DNA from: Candidatus Aminicenantota bacterium
GTDB lineage: Bacteria > Acidobacteriota > Aminicenantia > Aminicenantales > Aminicenantaceae
NCBI GenBank assembly: GCA_011772475.1
Contig: WVZK01000143.1
Span: 56,436 to 89,377 of the forward strand
Direction: 5' to 3'
DNA: 32,942 nt
This document shows, in pieces, positions 8,219 to 15,732 of the stretch. Both the position numbers and the translations under genes were made by a program. Position 1 is the first letter of the stretch; each line of letters starts with the position of its first letter. Below the pieces are notes generated by a model, which ran no database searches, had not been told where the DNA came from, and worked only from the letters and a program-made list of their open reading frames with translations.

Positions 8219-8914
8219 TCAATCTAATCCACTCTGTATGACGCTTCTGACTTTATTGATAAGCTGAGAGAGGTTGTCCTTGTTGAATCCCTTAATAGAA
8301 ACGGGTGGATGGAACATCACCCCTACCTTTCCCTTTTTTACAAAAAAAGATCCCTTGGGCATAAGTGCGTAGCTGCCCTTTATGCTCACAGGGAATATGG
8401 GAACCTGGCTGTTTATAGCCAGAAAGAATCCTCCCCGTTTGAACGGTTGGAGCTTCCCGTCTCGACTCCTCGTCCCTTCAGGAAAAATCAGAAAGGAAAA
8501 GCCCTTCTCTTTTATCATGCGAGTAGCTCGATCTATGCTCTTTTTTCCTCCTTTTAAGCCTTTTCGGTCAACTGATACAAAACCAACCTGTCTCATGGCA
8601 AGTCCGATTACAGGAATCTTGAAGGCTTCTTTTTTCAGGAGGACTCTAACAAATTGAGGAATGAGCATAAAGATTAAAGGCCCGTCCATTAAACTCAGAT
8701 GGTTGGCCATAAAAACATAAGACGTTCTTTTATCGATTCTGTCGAGTCCGGAAGCATCAAGGCGAATCCCCAATATTTTCGGTCCCAGCCACAAAGCCGC
8801 CTTACCGATCAATATGATTGGCAGAGGAAACTTTAGCGGGTAGCAGAAAAGAAGGACTGGAATGAGAAGAATCGTCAGAAGAATATATATGATCAAAAGG
8901 ATGAATGTTCGCAT
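8219..8914 (-). CDS. 1-acyl-sn-glycerol-3-phosphate acyltransferase, PlsC family
   Basis: This membrane acyltransferase probably makes phosphatidic acid from lysophosphatidic acid. Residues 1-26 are a hydrophobic membrane segment. The acyltransferase motifs are in order: the H-X4-D block NHLSLMD (near 71-77), a GFVSVDRKG region, FPEGTRSRDGKLQPFKRGG (motif III) and VPIFPVSIKGS (motif IV). The 231-residue length is normal. The only credible start is the ATG at 8914, with AAGGA directly against it. A perfect TATAAT box 15 bases upstream implies a very short leader. Confidence 0.87.
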   Translation of the reverse strand: MRTFILLIIYILLTILLIPVLLFCYPLKFPLPIILIGKAALWLGPKILGIRLDASGLDRIDKRTSYVFMANHLSLMDGPLIFMLIPQFVRVLLKKEAFKIPVIGLAMRQVGFVSVDRKGLKGGKKSIDRATRMIKEKGFSFLIFPEGTRSRDGKLQPFKRGGFFLAINSQVPIFPVSIKGSYALMPKGSFFVKKGKVGVMFHPPVSIKGFNKDNLSQLINKVRSVIQSGLD

Positions 8915-8928
8915 TCCTTGTTGAGCAG

Positions 8929-8937
8929 ATTATAGCA
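8929..8937 (-). promoter_or_regulatory. Predicted extended -10 promoter for plsC-gmhA
   Basis: The minus strand has TGC-TATAAT (8937-8929), an extended -10 with a perfect hexamer but no recognisable -35. The start would fall near 8922, only eight or nine bases before the ATG at 8914. Confidence 0.45.
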
Positions 8938-8974
8938 TAAGTTCTTGAAGAAATGGAGAGTCAGGATATTATAT

Positions 8975-9072
8975 GGGATCAGGCCTTGTCAGGGGTCAGG
9001 CCTTATCCAAATGAATGTCATAGGGACAAAAGGCAAGAAAAGTACATTTCCCAGTGATAAGGCCTGACCCCT
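8975..9072. repeat. Inverted repeat with 16-bp perfect arms
   Basis: AGGGGTCAGGCCTTAT (8991-9006) is matched exactly in reverse complement at 9057-9072, with 50 bases between. A degraded direct copy (GGGATCAGGCCTTG) lies at 8975-8988. The GGGG-TCAGG-CC core links it to the other GGGG/CCCC palindromes in the window. It sits between the second pilin gene stop and the plsC promoter, where it could also end pilin transcripts. Confidence 0.55.
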
Positions 9073-9137
9073 AAAAAGACGAAAAAAAGCGACACATTTG
9101 AACTTGTGCCGCCCTGTATGGTCTAAGTTTATTTAAG

Positions 9138-9695
9138 TCATGAGCCACGAAACATTATTCGTGGCGCATGGATCCAAGATCCATTTATATTGATCAAATC
9201 ATTGTCGAAATCCGCAATAGAGTTTATCCGGTACATGCCGGCCACAGGATTTGAGGCATTATAAGTAAAACTCTCGTCTCCGCCGTCCTCCCCGTCTCGT
9301 CCTAAGGAAACTATTAAAAAGTCGTCATCGCCTATATCGTCTGCAGGAATATTGTAAACAGAGGATACAGCTGTGCCCGTATAAACCCGAAAAGGATTTC
9401 CCCATTGGTCACTTACAGGGCAAACTCTTAAAAACATAGGGGAAATAGCACTTATGAAATTGTTGCCGGGCGAAAGAGGGCCTGATTGATTTCCAGAATC
9501 AGGAGCATATCCAACCGTAGTTACATAATCTGCACAGGCCGTGGCCAGGTGGACAATTTGCTTCATAGTCTCTTTTTGTTTAGCTTTCTGTATAGCTACT
9601 AGGGCATTGGGGACGACAATCGCCGAGAGGATGCCGACGACAGCAACAACGATGAGCAATTCGATTAATGTGAAACCCCTTGCTTTTTTCAACAT
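9138..9695 (-). CDS. Type IV pilin, GspG-like, second tandem copy
   Basis: This is a prepilin: a short basic leader MLKKARG, then cleavage before FTLIELLIVVAVVGILSAI with the conserved Glu5. The soluble domain carries DQWGNPFRVYTGTA (GspG-like), an aspartate-rich middle and a C-terminal NGSWIHAPR. It is a paralogue of the upstream pilin, sharing the last motif and the DQWGN block, but its body has diverged. It has only a weak ribosome site (AAGAG) and follows a strong terminator. A TATAAT at 9736-9731 may give it a weak promoter of its own. It is probably a minor or alternative pilin exported through the type IV pilus machinery. Confidence 0.85.
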   Translation of the reverse strand: MLKKARGFTLIELLIVVAVVGILSAIVVPNALVAIQKAKQKETMKQIVHLATACADYVTTVGYAPDSGNQSGPLSPGNNFISAISPMFLRVCPVSDQWGNPFRVYTGTAVSSVYNIPADDIGDDDFLIVSLGRDGEDGGDESFTYNASNPVAGMYRINSIADFDNDLININGSWIHAPRIMFRGS

Positions 9696-9758
9696 TTGAA
9701 TTCTCTTTTTATAGCGAATCCGGAGATAGGATTATACTCCATTTCGCCGCCAGATAAA

Positions 9759-9797
9759 AGAAGAGGGCGATACACTGCATGATGTATCGCCCTCTTC
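9759..9797 (-). terminator. Rho-independent terminator between the tandem pilins
   Basis: The arms GAAGAGGGCGATACA (9760-9774) and TGTATCGCCCTCTTC (9783-9797) form a perfect 15-bp stem with an 8-base loop. On the minus strand the stem is followed by TTTTATC. It lies directly after the first pilin and should stop most transcripts before the second. Confidence 0.8.
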
Positions 9798-9835
9798 AAA
9801 GTTAGGAAAGTACTTTAGCGAGTATCAGCTTGAAA

Positions 9836-10369
9836 TTAGGTACCTGTCGCGGCAGTCCTTGGCGCGCGAATCCAGGAACCATTCCACATTACTAAATCAC
9901 GGTTGAAATGGGCTGCTTGGCTAACCACAAACAATCCAGCTTCAGGATCATTTACGTCGAAGGAAAAAGCTTCTAGCTGTCCAGCACGTCCGTAGGAAGC
10001 AATTACGAAATCATCTCCAGCTGCTCCAGATATTCCATAATTTCCATCACAAGCTGTACCGCAGTAAGCCATGAAATTATTGCCCCACTGGTCGTTAATA
10101 GGGAGAACTTTGACATAGAACGGAGAAAGTGCATCATAGAAAACAGCGGTCGCATCATATTGACCATCTTGTATGGGGGTGACTCCGTTATCAGTAACAT
10201 AATCTGTGACAGCTGTGGAAATGACGGTGATATCTTTCATAGTACTTTTCTGCTTCGCTTTCTGAATAGCGGTAATAGCGTTGGGGATGAGAAGAGCTGC
10301 AAGAATTCCGAGGATAGCAACAACGATAAGCAACTCGATTAGTGTAAAACCTCTAATTCTATTTAACAT
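9836..10369 (-). CDS. Type IV major pilin, GspG-like, first tandem copy
   Basis: The prepilin leader MLNRIRG precedes FTLIELLIVVAILGILAALLIPNA with Glu5, followed by AIQKAKQKSTMK and a soluble domain with DQWGNNFMAYCGTACDG and a C-terminal NGSWIRAPR. A Cys pair lies in CGTAC. The 177-residue length fits GspG-like pilins. AAGGAGG eight bases before the ATG is the best ribosome site in the pilus locus. A consensus sigma-54 promoter and upstream dyad precede it, and a strong terminator follows. These suggest it is the highly expressed major pilin under PilS-PilR control. A type II secretion major pseudopilin is possible, but the pilT neighbour favours a pilus. Confidence 0.88.
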   Translation of the reverse strand: MLNRIRGFTLIELLIVVAILGILAALLIPNAITAIQKAKQKSTMKDITVISTAVTDYVTDNGVTPIQDGQYDATAVFYDALSPFYVKVLPINDQWGNNFMAYCGTACDGNYGISGAAGDDFVIASYGRAGQLEAFSFDVNDPEAGLFVVSQAAHFNRDLVMWNGSWIRAPRTAATGT

Positions 10370-10458
10370 TTAAAAACCTCCTTTACTCTGGTGACTTAAT
10401 TGTATTAGTCCGCCAGAAAATGTTAAATTTGACATTGTTAGATGTGCAATATTTATTA

Positions 10459-10474
10459 AGCAATTTCTGTGCCA
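10459..10474 (-). promoter_or_regulatory. Sigma-54 (-24/-12) promoter of the major pilin
   Basis: The minus strand reads TGGCAC-AGAAA-TTGCT, a full match to the TGGCAC-N5-TTGC consensus with GG and GC at the required spacing. The start is expected near 10448, about 80 nt before the pilin ATG. The sigma-54 activator PilR is encoded immediately upstream. Confidence 0.85.
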
Positions 10475-10545
10475 AATGAGAAAAATATTAACTTATTGAA
10501 AATAAAAAAGTTATATTTTAATATCTCAATTTTTCAGCTTTAATA

Positions 10546-10581
10546 TGACATCTTTTGTCTCGCTTTTGACAAAATATGTCA
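10546..10581. promoter_or_regulatory. Probable PilR enhancer-binding dyad
   Basis: TGACATCTTTTGTC (10546-10559) and GACAAAATATGTCA (10568-10581) form an inverted repeat matching at 13 of 14 positions around eight bases, giving four TGTC/GACA half-sites. It lies about 90 bp upstream of the -24 element, the normal place for an enhancer-binding protein, and known PilR sites contain TGTC units. Confidence 0.6.
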
Positions 10582-10634
10582 CTTTTCAGGCAAAATTCTA
10601 TTATCTCCTTTAATTTTCTCTTTTATGGGATCTT

Positions 10635-12002
10635 TCAGGGGGATTTTAAGCCAAATTTGTCTATGAGGTACCGCAATGTGCGGTAGCTGACGCCGAGGAG
10701 AGAAGCTGTTTCTTTGAGGTTTCCTTTCGCAACCCGCCTAGCTTCTCTGATATAATCTTGGGCAATCTCATCAAGGTGTGAATTGAGCTTAAAGCCCTTC
10801 TTTAAAAGGGGATTAGCGTCTGGCCTTTTATGAGGTTTTAAAAGTTCTTCAGGAAGGCTCTCTTCTGTTATTGTCCCTCTATCCTCTATGGCGACGATTC
10901 TTTCTATCAGGTTCTCAAGCTCTCTTACATTGCCAGGCCAGGAGTAGGATTCGAAGGCATTCATCACCTCAGGAACAATCCTCTTCATCTTTTTTCCCAT
11001 CTTTTTGCAGTATTTCTTGAGGAAATGAGAGACAAGGAGCGGTAGGTCTTCTTTTTTCTCTCTTAAAGGTGGCATTTCAAAAGAAATGACGTTCAGGCGA
11101 TAAAAAAGGTCTTCCCTGAATTTATCTTCCTCGATTCTCTTCTTTAAATTCTGATTTGTGGCGGCAATGATCCTAACATCAACCGGAATTTCCTCAGTCC
11201 CACCCACTCTTCTTATTTTCTTATCCTGGATAGCCCCGAGGAGTTTCACCTGAGTCCAGGGAGACATCTCTCCCACCTCGTCTAAAAATAAAACTCCTTT
11301 CTCCGCAACTTCGAACATGCCTTTTTTATCAGATACGGCACCTGTAAAAGACCCTTTCACATGGCCAAAAAGCTCGCTCTCCAGTAGATTTTCGGGCAGA
11401 GCGCCGCAGTTCAGGGGAACAAACGCGTTTTCCCAGCGCCGACTCAGAAGATGAACCGCTCGAGCAGCCATTTCTTTTCCCGTGCCGCTTTCTCCAGTAA
11501 TAAGAATAGTGGAATCTGTTGCTGAGACCTTTTCAATCAGGCCGTATATCTCCTCCATTTTCTTGCTTTTTCCCACCATGTTCTTGAAACTGTACTTCTC
11601 CTTGAGCTCCTTTTTAAGAAGAATATTCTCTTCCTTAAGCTTGATCTTTTCCAGTCCTTGCGAAACAATGATTTTCAGCTCTTCTACGTCAAAAGGCTTC
11701 ACAACATAATCTATGGCCCCTGCCTTAAAGGCCTCCACAGCCTGCTTGATCGTCCCGTAAGCTGTTATCATGATGACAGGAATTCCAGGTTTTTTCTCTT
11801 TTATTTTTCTGAGAAGATTCATCCCGCTTATCTGGGGCAGCCTTATGTCGGAAAGGATAAGGTCAAAGTCTTCTTCATCTATCAATTCAAGGGCTTTCTG
11901 AGCAGAGAGGGATTTCTTTACTCTGTAGCCTTCTTTTTTAAAGACTACGTTGAGCATATCGAGGACGCTCTTCTCATCGTCTATTATTAGTATCTTTTCC
12001 AT
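10635..12002 (-). CDS. pilR: Sigma-54-dependent response regulator of pilin transcription
   Basis: This NtrC-type regulator of 455 residues has a receiver domain (1-120; acidic Asp8/Asp9, phospho-acceptor Asp52 in LILSDIRLP, Lys in VVKPFD), an AAA+ domain (about 135-370; Walker A GESGTGKE near 168, loop ESELFGHVKGSFTGA, Walker B VLFLDEVGEM, GNVRELENLIERIV) and a C-terminal Fis-type helix-turn-helix (GNLKETASLLGVSYRTLRYLIDKF). The sigma-54 contact loop is GSFTGA rather than the usual GAFTGA. The frame overlaps the end of pilS by 29 bases, and the next gene downstream is a pilin with a sigma-54 promoter, which supports the PilR name. Confidence 0.92.
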   Translation of the reverse strand: MEKILIIDDEKSVLDMLNVVFKKEGYRVKKSLSAQKALELIDEEDFDLILSDIRLPQISGMNLLRKIKEKKPGIPVIMITAYGTIKQAVEAFKAGAIDYVVKPFDVEELKIIVSQGLEKIKLKEENILLKKELKEKYSFKNMVGKSKKMEEIYGLIEKVSATDSTILITGESGTGKEMAARAVHLLSRRWENAFVPLNCGALPENLLESELFGHVKGSFTGAVSDKKGMFEVAEKGVLFLDEVGEMSPWTQVKLLGAIQDKKIRRVGGTEEIPVDVRIIAATNQNLKKRIEEDKFREDLFYRLNVISFEMPPLREKKEDLPLLVSHFLKKYCKKMGKKMKRIVPEVMNAFESYSWPGNVRELENLIERIVAIEDRGTITEESLPEELLKPHKRPDANPLLKKGFKLNSHLDEIAQDYIREARRVAKGNLKETASLLGVSYRTLRYLIDKFGLKSP

Positions 12003-13323
12003 CTTTATTTTTCTTTACACTTTTTTGTATTTTTGGATTTCCAGGCCCCTCCAGGGGAAGAGTTATTATGATCTCTGTTCCTTTATCAATCTCAGAGTCA
12101 ATCTTGATTTTCCCCTTATAGTCATCCACAATCCGGTGAACAACAGCCATTCCAATCCCCTGCCCACCCTCGAAACCAGAGTAAAAAGGTTCAAAAATCC
12201 TTTCTTTTTCCTCCTCGGTCATACCCTTTCCAGTATCGGCTATCCTTAACTGGATTTTTCCCTTCTTCTCCTGGTTGAAATCAATATTCAACGTTCCGCC
12301 TTCGGGCATGGCTCTGAGGGAATTCTTAATTATATTCCAGAAGAGCTGCTTGAATTGACTGCTGTTTCCATAATATCGAGCATGGACTGATTTAAAGTTC
12401 CCCTCGACCTTAAAATCGCCGTTCAGCTCGCCACTACTCTGGAGCAGGACCACGGTTTCTTCTAAAATATCTGAAAGGTCAATTGAGGAAAATGCTTGTT
12501 TAACCGGGGAAGCTAAATTCAGGAATTGCTCAATGGATCGGGAAACTCGCCCTGATTCCCTGACAATGATATTCATCAGATCTTTTTGCTCGTCATTAAG
12601 GCCTAATTCGTCCTTCAAAACCTGAACAGAGCCAGAGATTGCTGCCAAGGGGTTTCGAATTTCATGAGCTAAGTGGGCGGATACCTCTCCAGCGACCGCC
12701 AGTCGTTTTTTTACTTCAAGCTCTTTTTGTATCAGGCGAAGCTGGTCCCTTGTCTTCTGCAAACTCCCTGTCAGGTAATTCATCAAAAAGGCCACGAGGA
12801 AAAAAGCGCTCCAGGCAATAAAAATATTGTTTATAACAAGTCCCAGAGAAATCTCCAGGATTTCCTCGGGAGCAAAAGAAGGAATGATCCTCCGATACAT
12901 TAAAACCACAAGATAGCCAAAAAAGATGGCAGATAGAGCCGCGGTCAGATATGCAGCCCGTCTTGAGAGGACGATGCTTGCTGCAATTATTTCAAAAATA
13001 TAAAGGAAGTAAAAAGACCCTTGTAATCCTCCAGATATATAGACAAGAGCTGTAATCAGAAGGAGATCGAATAATATTTGAAAGTAGACCTGGATTTTGA
13101 AATACTTTCCCCAGATATAGAAAATAAAATAGATGAGAGACAGAACATAAAATGAGAGGACTAAGTAGTAAAAGGGATTAAGCGGGAGAAAGACTGCCGT
13201 GCTATATTGAATTATAACGGCTGAAACTACAAGAGATGTGACTATGATTAAACGAAGAAGGATTAGCCATAAGATGTATTTTTTTTTTGTGTCTATTTCC
13301 TCAAATTCCAATCTTTTTTGCAT
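11974..13323 (-). CDS. pilS: Membrane sensor histidine kinase of the pilus two-component system
   Basis: The 449-residue kinase has about six hydrophobic segments in residues 17-182, then a linker and the kinase core. The phospho-acceptor is His220 in SAHLAHEIRNPLAAISG. The N box is WNIIKNSLRAMPEGG, followed by DTGKGM and a G-rich GGQGIGMAVVHRIV. It lacks a recognisable PAS domain. It is expected to phosphorylate PilR, encoded in an overlapping frame. It starts at 13323 without a clear ribosome site, 74 bases after pilC. Gene order and membrane topology support PilS over a generic NtrB-like kinase. Confidence 0.88.
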   Translation of the reverse strand: MQKRLEFEEIDTKKKYILWLILLRLIIVTSLVVSAVIIQYSTAVFLPLNPFYYLVLSFYVLSLIYFIFYIWGKYFKIQVYFQILFDLLLITALVYISGGLQGSFYFLYIFEIIAASIVLSRRAAYLTAALSAIFFGYLVVLMYRRIIPSFAPEEILEISLGLVINNIFIAWSAFFLVAFLMNYLTGSLQKTRDQLRLIQKELEVKKRLAVAGEVSAHLAHEIRNPLAAISGSVQVLKDELGLNDEQKDLMNIIVRESGRVSRSIEQFLNLASPVKQAFSSIDLSDILEETVVLLQSSGELNGDFKVEGNFKSVHARYYGNSSQFKQLFWNIIKNSLRAMPEGGTLNIDFNQEKKGKIQLRIADTGKGMTEEEKERIFEPFYSGFEGGQGIGMAVVHRIVDDYKGKIKIDSEIDKGTEIIITLPLEGPGNPKIQKSVKKNKDGKDTNNRR

Positions 13324-13397
13324 TTTAGGCGTTCTTCTGGCTTCTTTTCCATCTCCTAGCTAACGAAGGTTATTTCTCTCCCTTGTTTCTCTTGGCT

Positions 13398-14600
13398 TTA
13401 AAACCGCTGCATTAGACTGAAAACTGGCAGGTACATTGAAATAACAATCGCTCCTATCAAGCCCCCAACCACGATAAGGAGAATAGGCTCTAATATGGAA
13501 AGAAGGGAGCCAACGGCAGCTTCAACCTCATCATCATAAAAATCGGCTAACTTCCCCAACATCCCATCCAAAGTTCCCGTAGCCTCACCCACGCTTACCA
13601 TCTGTGTCACCATTAAGGGAAAATGAGCTTTTTCTCTAAAGGCATCTGTAAGATTTCCGCCCTCTGAGACCACGGTGCGAGCCTCAACAATACGTTCTTC
13701 TAAGATAACATTTCCTGCTGTAGTAGAGGTGATTTTAAGACTCTCCAGCATAGGCACACCTCCAGAAAGGAGAGTGGCTAAGGTTCGTGTGATTCGAGAC
13801 AAGGCCACCTTTTGTAGCAATGTTCCAAAAAGCGGCATTTTGAGCGTTGCCTGATCGATGGCCTTTCTTCCCGCCGTTGTTTTCTTAATGTACCTGAAAA
13901 GAAAAACAGAGCCTATGAGCCCGAGAAAGATAAACACTATATATTTCTGGACAAAATTGCTGACGGCCAGAACCATCACAGTGAGGAGGGGCATATCTGC
14001 TCCCAACTCGATAAAAATATTAGAAAAGACCGGAACAACTTTCCACATCATGAAAATCGTTACTAAGATAGAAAAAATCAAGACGGCCAAAGGGTAGGTC
14101 ATTGCTTGTTTGACCTGGGCCCTTAATTTGACAACATTTTCCAAATACTCGGCTAACCTCCGCAGCATGACATCGAGCGAACCGCTCTGCTCTCCTGAGG
14201 CTACCAGATTGCAGTAGAGGTCATCAAAAACCTTGGGAAATTTCCTTTTGGCCTCATTCAACGTAGAGCCAGCTTCAACATCTTTCCTGATGGTTTGAAT
14301 AACAGTTTTAAAATAAGCATTCTTTGTCTGATCGGCCAGCATGGTCAAGCTTTGAATAAGAGGAAGATCTGCGTCTACTAAAACAGAGATCTGCCTGCTG
14401 TAAACCGCTAATTCTTTGAGCCTTACTTTCTCTCTTTTTAGAAAGGGGATTTTTATCTCGACTCTTTTCTTTGAGACGTCAAAGACAGTTATCTGCTCTC
14501 TCTTCAGGATTCTTGTCAAGTCTGCGATGGACTTAGCAACGCGCTCTCCGTCGACAATATCTCCATAACGATTTTTACCTTTCCAGATAAAAACAGCCAT
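13398..14600 (-). CDS. pilC: Type IV pilus inner-membrane platform protein
   Basis: PilC/GspF is the polytopic inner-membrane platform that couples the assembly ATPases to pilin insertion. The 400 residues contain an N-terminal FIWKGKNRYGDIVDGE block, two T2SSF domains (about 65-190 and 270-390) with membrane segments near 170-190, 215-235 and 370-392, and repeats of the YSRQISVLVDADLPLIQSL / ASGEQSGSLDVML type (second copy GGVPMLESL / VSVGEATGTLDGML). AGGAGG lies six bases before the ATG. It is 13 bases after pilT. Confidence 0.94.
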   Translation of the reverse strand: MAVFIWKGKNRYGDIVDGERVAKSIADLTRILKREQITVFDVSKKRVEIKIPFLKREKVRLKELAVYSRQISVLVDADLPLIQSLTMLADQTKNAYFKTVIQTIRKDVEAGSTLNEAKRKFPKVFDDLYCNLVASGEQSGSLDVMLRRLAEYLENVVKLRAQVKQAMTYPLAVLIFSILVTIFMMWKVVPVFSNIFIELGADMPLLTVMVLAVSNFVQKYIVFIFLGLIGSVFLFRYIKKTTAGRKAIDQATLKMPLFGTLLQKVALSRITRTLATLLSGGVPMLESLKITSTTAGNVILEERIVEARTVVSEGGNLTDAFREKAHFPLMVTQMVSVGEATGTLDGMLGKLADFYDDEVEAAVGSLLSILEPILLIVVGGLIGAIVISMYLPVFSLMQRF

Positions 14601-14613
14601 CTTGATCCTCCTA

Positions 14614-15732
14614 TTATTCTCTCATTTTAGCCGGAGTATAGCCTTCAGCTGCCGGCTTGCGTACTCCTCCTCTCTCAATTATCTCTGTCAACTCCTCGGG
14701 TTTGTAAGAGACTCTCATGGCAGTCTCGAGGGTGATTTGTCCTCTATGATAAAGGCTGGCTAAAGACTGGTTAAAGGTTAGCATTCCATACTTCTCTTGG
14801 CCCATCTGCATGGCGGAGTATATCTGGTGGAGTTTATTTTCTCTGATTAGATTCCTGACCGCTGCATTAGGGATGAGGATCTCCATGGCCAGGACTCTTC
14901 CACCACCGCCCGCTCGAGGCAAGAGCGCCTGAGTCAACACCGCTTCCAAACACATGGAGAGTGTGATTCGCACTTGGGCCTGGTATTGGGAGGGAAAAAT
15001 ATCGACAATCCTTGAAACCGTCTCAGGGGCTGAATTCGTATGAAGGGTTGAAAAAGTAAGATGCCCGGTTTCGGCAACGTGCAAGGTAGCTTCCACGGTC
15101 GGCAGATCTCTCATCTCCCCTACAAAAACAACGTCTGGATCTTCCCTCAAAACAGAACGAAGGGCGTTGGGATAAGACAATGTATCAGCATGGAGTTCCC
15201 TTTGGTTGATCATTGATTTGCGAGGAGTGAAAAAATATTCAATAGGGTCTTCTATGGTCACTATATGAACGCCCCTTTCTGCGTTGATATGGTCAATCAT
15301 GCAGGCTAGAGTTGTTGACTTCCCGCAACCTGTTGGTCCTGTCACCAAGACTAATCCCCTCGGCAAATAGCAGAGCTGGGCAACTCTTGGAGGAATACCC
15401 AACTTGGGAAAGCTCCACATCTGGCTTAGAAATCTCCTAAAGGCTGCGGCAACTGATCCTCTCTGCATAAACACATTCGCCCTGAAGCGCCCCAAATCCT
15501 TTATGCCAAAAGAGAAATCAAGCTCCAGCTTCTCTTCAAAAGTTTTCTTCTGCTTATCTGTTAACAAACTGTAGATAAGATTCTTGGTCTCAACGGCACT
15601 TAAAGGTTCGTGGTCGAGTGAGATCAATCTGCCATGAACTCTGATCCTAGGTGGGATGTTGGTCGTTATATGTAAGTCACTGGCATCCCTATCACAGGCA
15701 ATCTTAAGCATTTCCTGAATCGTTTTTGTCAT
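14614..15732 (-). CDS. pilT: Type IV pilus retraction ATPase
   Basis: PilT is the hexameric cytoplasmic ATPase that depolymerises pili and powers twitching. The 372 residues carry Walker A VTGPTGCGKSTTL (about 130-142), the Asp box VTIEDPIEY, Walker B PDVVFVGEMRD, the His box HLTFSTLHTNSA and the retraction motif AVRNLIRE (AIRNLIRE in most PilT proteins). GGGGAG lies seven bases before the ATG. Its start overlaps the pilB end by 29 bases. Presence of PilT argues for a retractable pilus rather than a type II secretion system. Confidence 0.94.
   Translation of the reverse strand: MTKTIQEMLKIACDRDASDLHITTNIPPRIRVHGRLISLDHEPLSAVETKNLIYSLLTDKQKKTFEEKLELDFSFGIKDLGRFRANVFMQRGSVAAAFRRFLSQMWSFPKLGIPPRVAQLCYLPRGLVLVTGPTGCGKSTTLACMIDHINAERGVHIVTIEDPIEYFFTPRKSMINQRELHADTLSYPNALRSVLREDPDVVFVGEMRDLPTVEATLHVAETGHLTFSTLHTNSAPETVSRIVDIFPSQYQAQVRITLSMCLEAVLTQALLPRAGGGGRVLAMEILIPNAAVRNLIRENKLHQIYSAMQMGQEKYGMLTFNQSLASLYHRGQITLETAMRVSYKPEELTEIIERGGVRKPAAEGYTPAKMRE

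Larger units (their letters stand above)
10370..10634. other. Pilin control region between pilR and the major pilin
   Basis: This AT-rich 265-base gap holds, in transcription order, a 14-bp dyad (10546-10581), a sigma-54 promoter (10474-10459) and a leader of about 80 nt. No ORF is supported. Confidence 0.6.
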
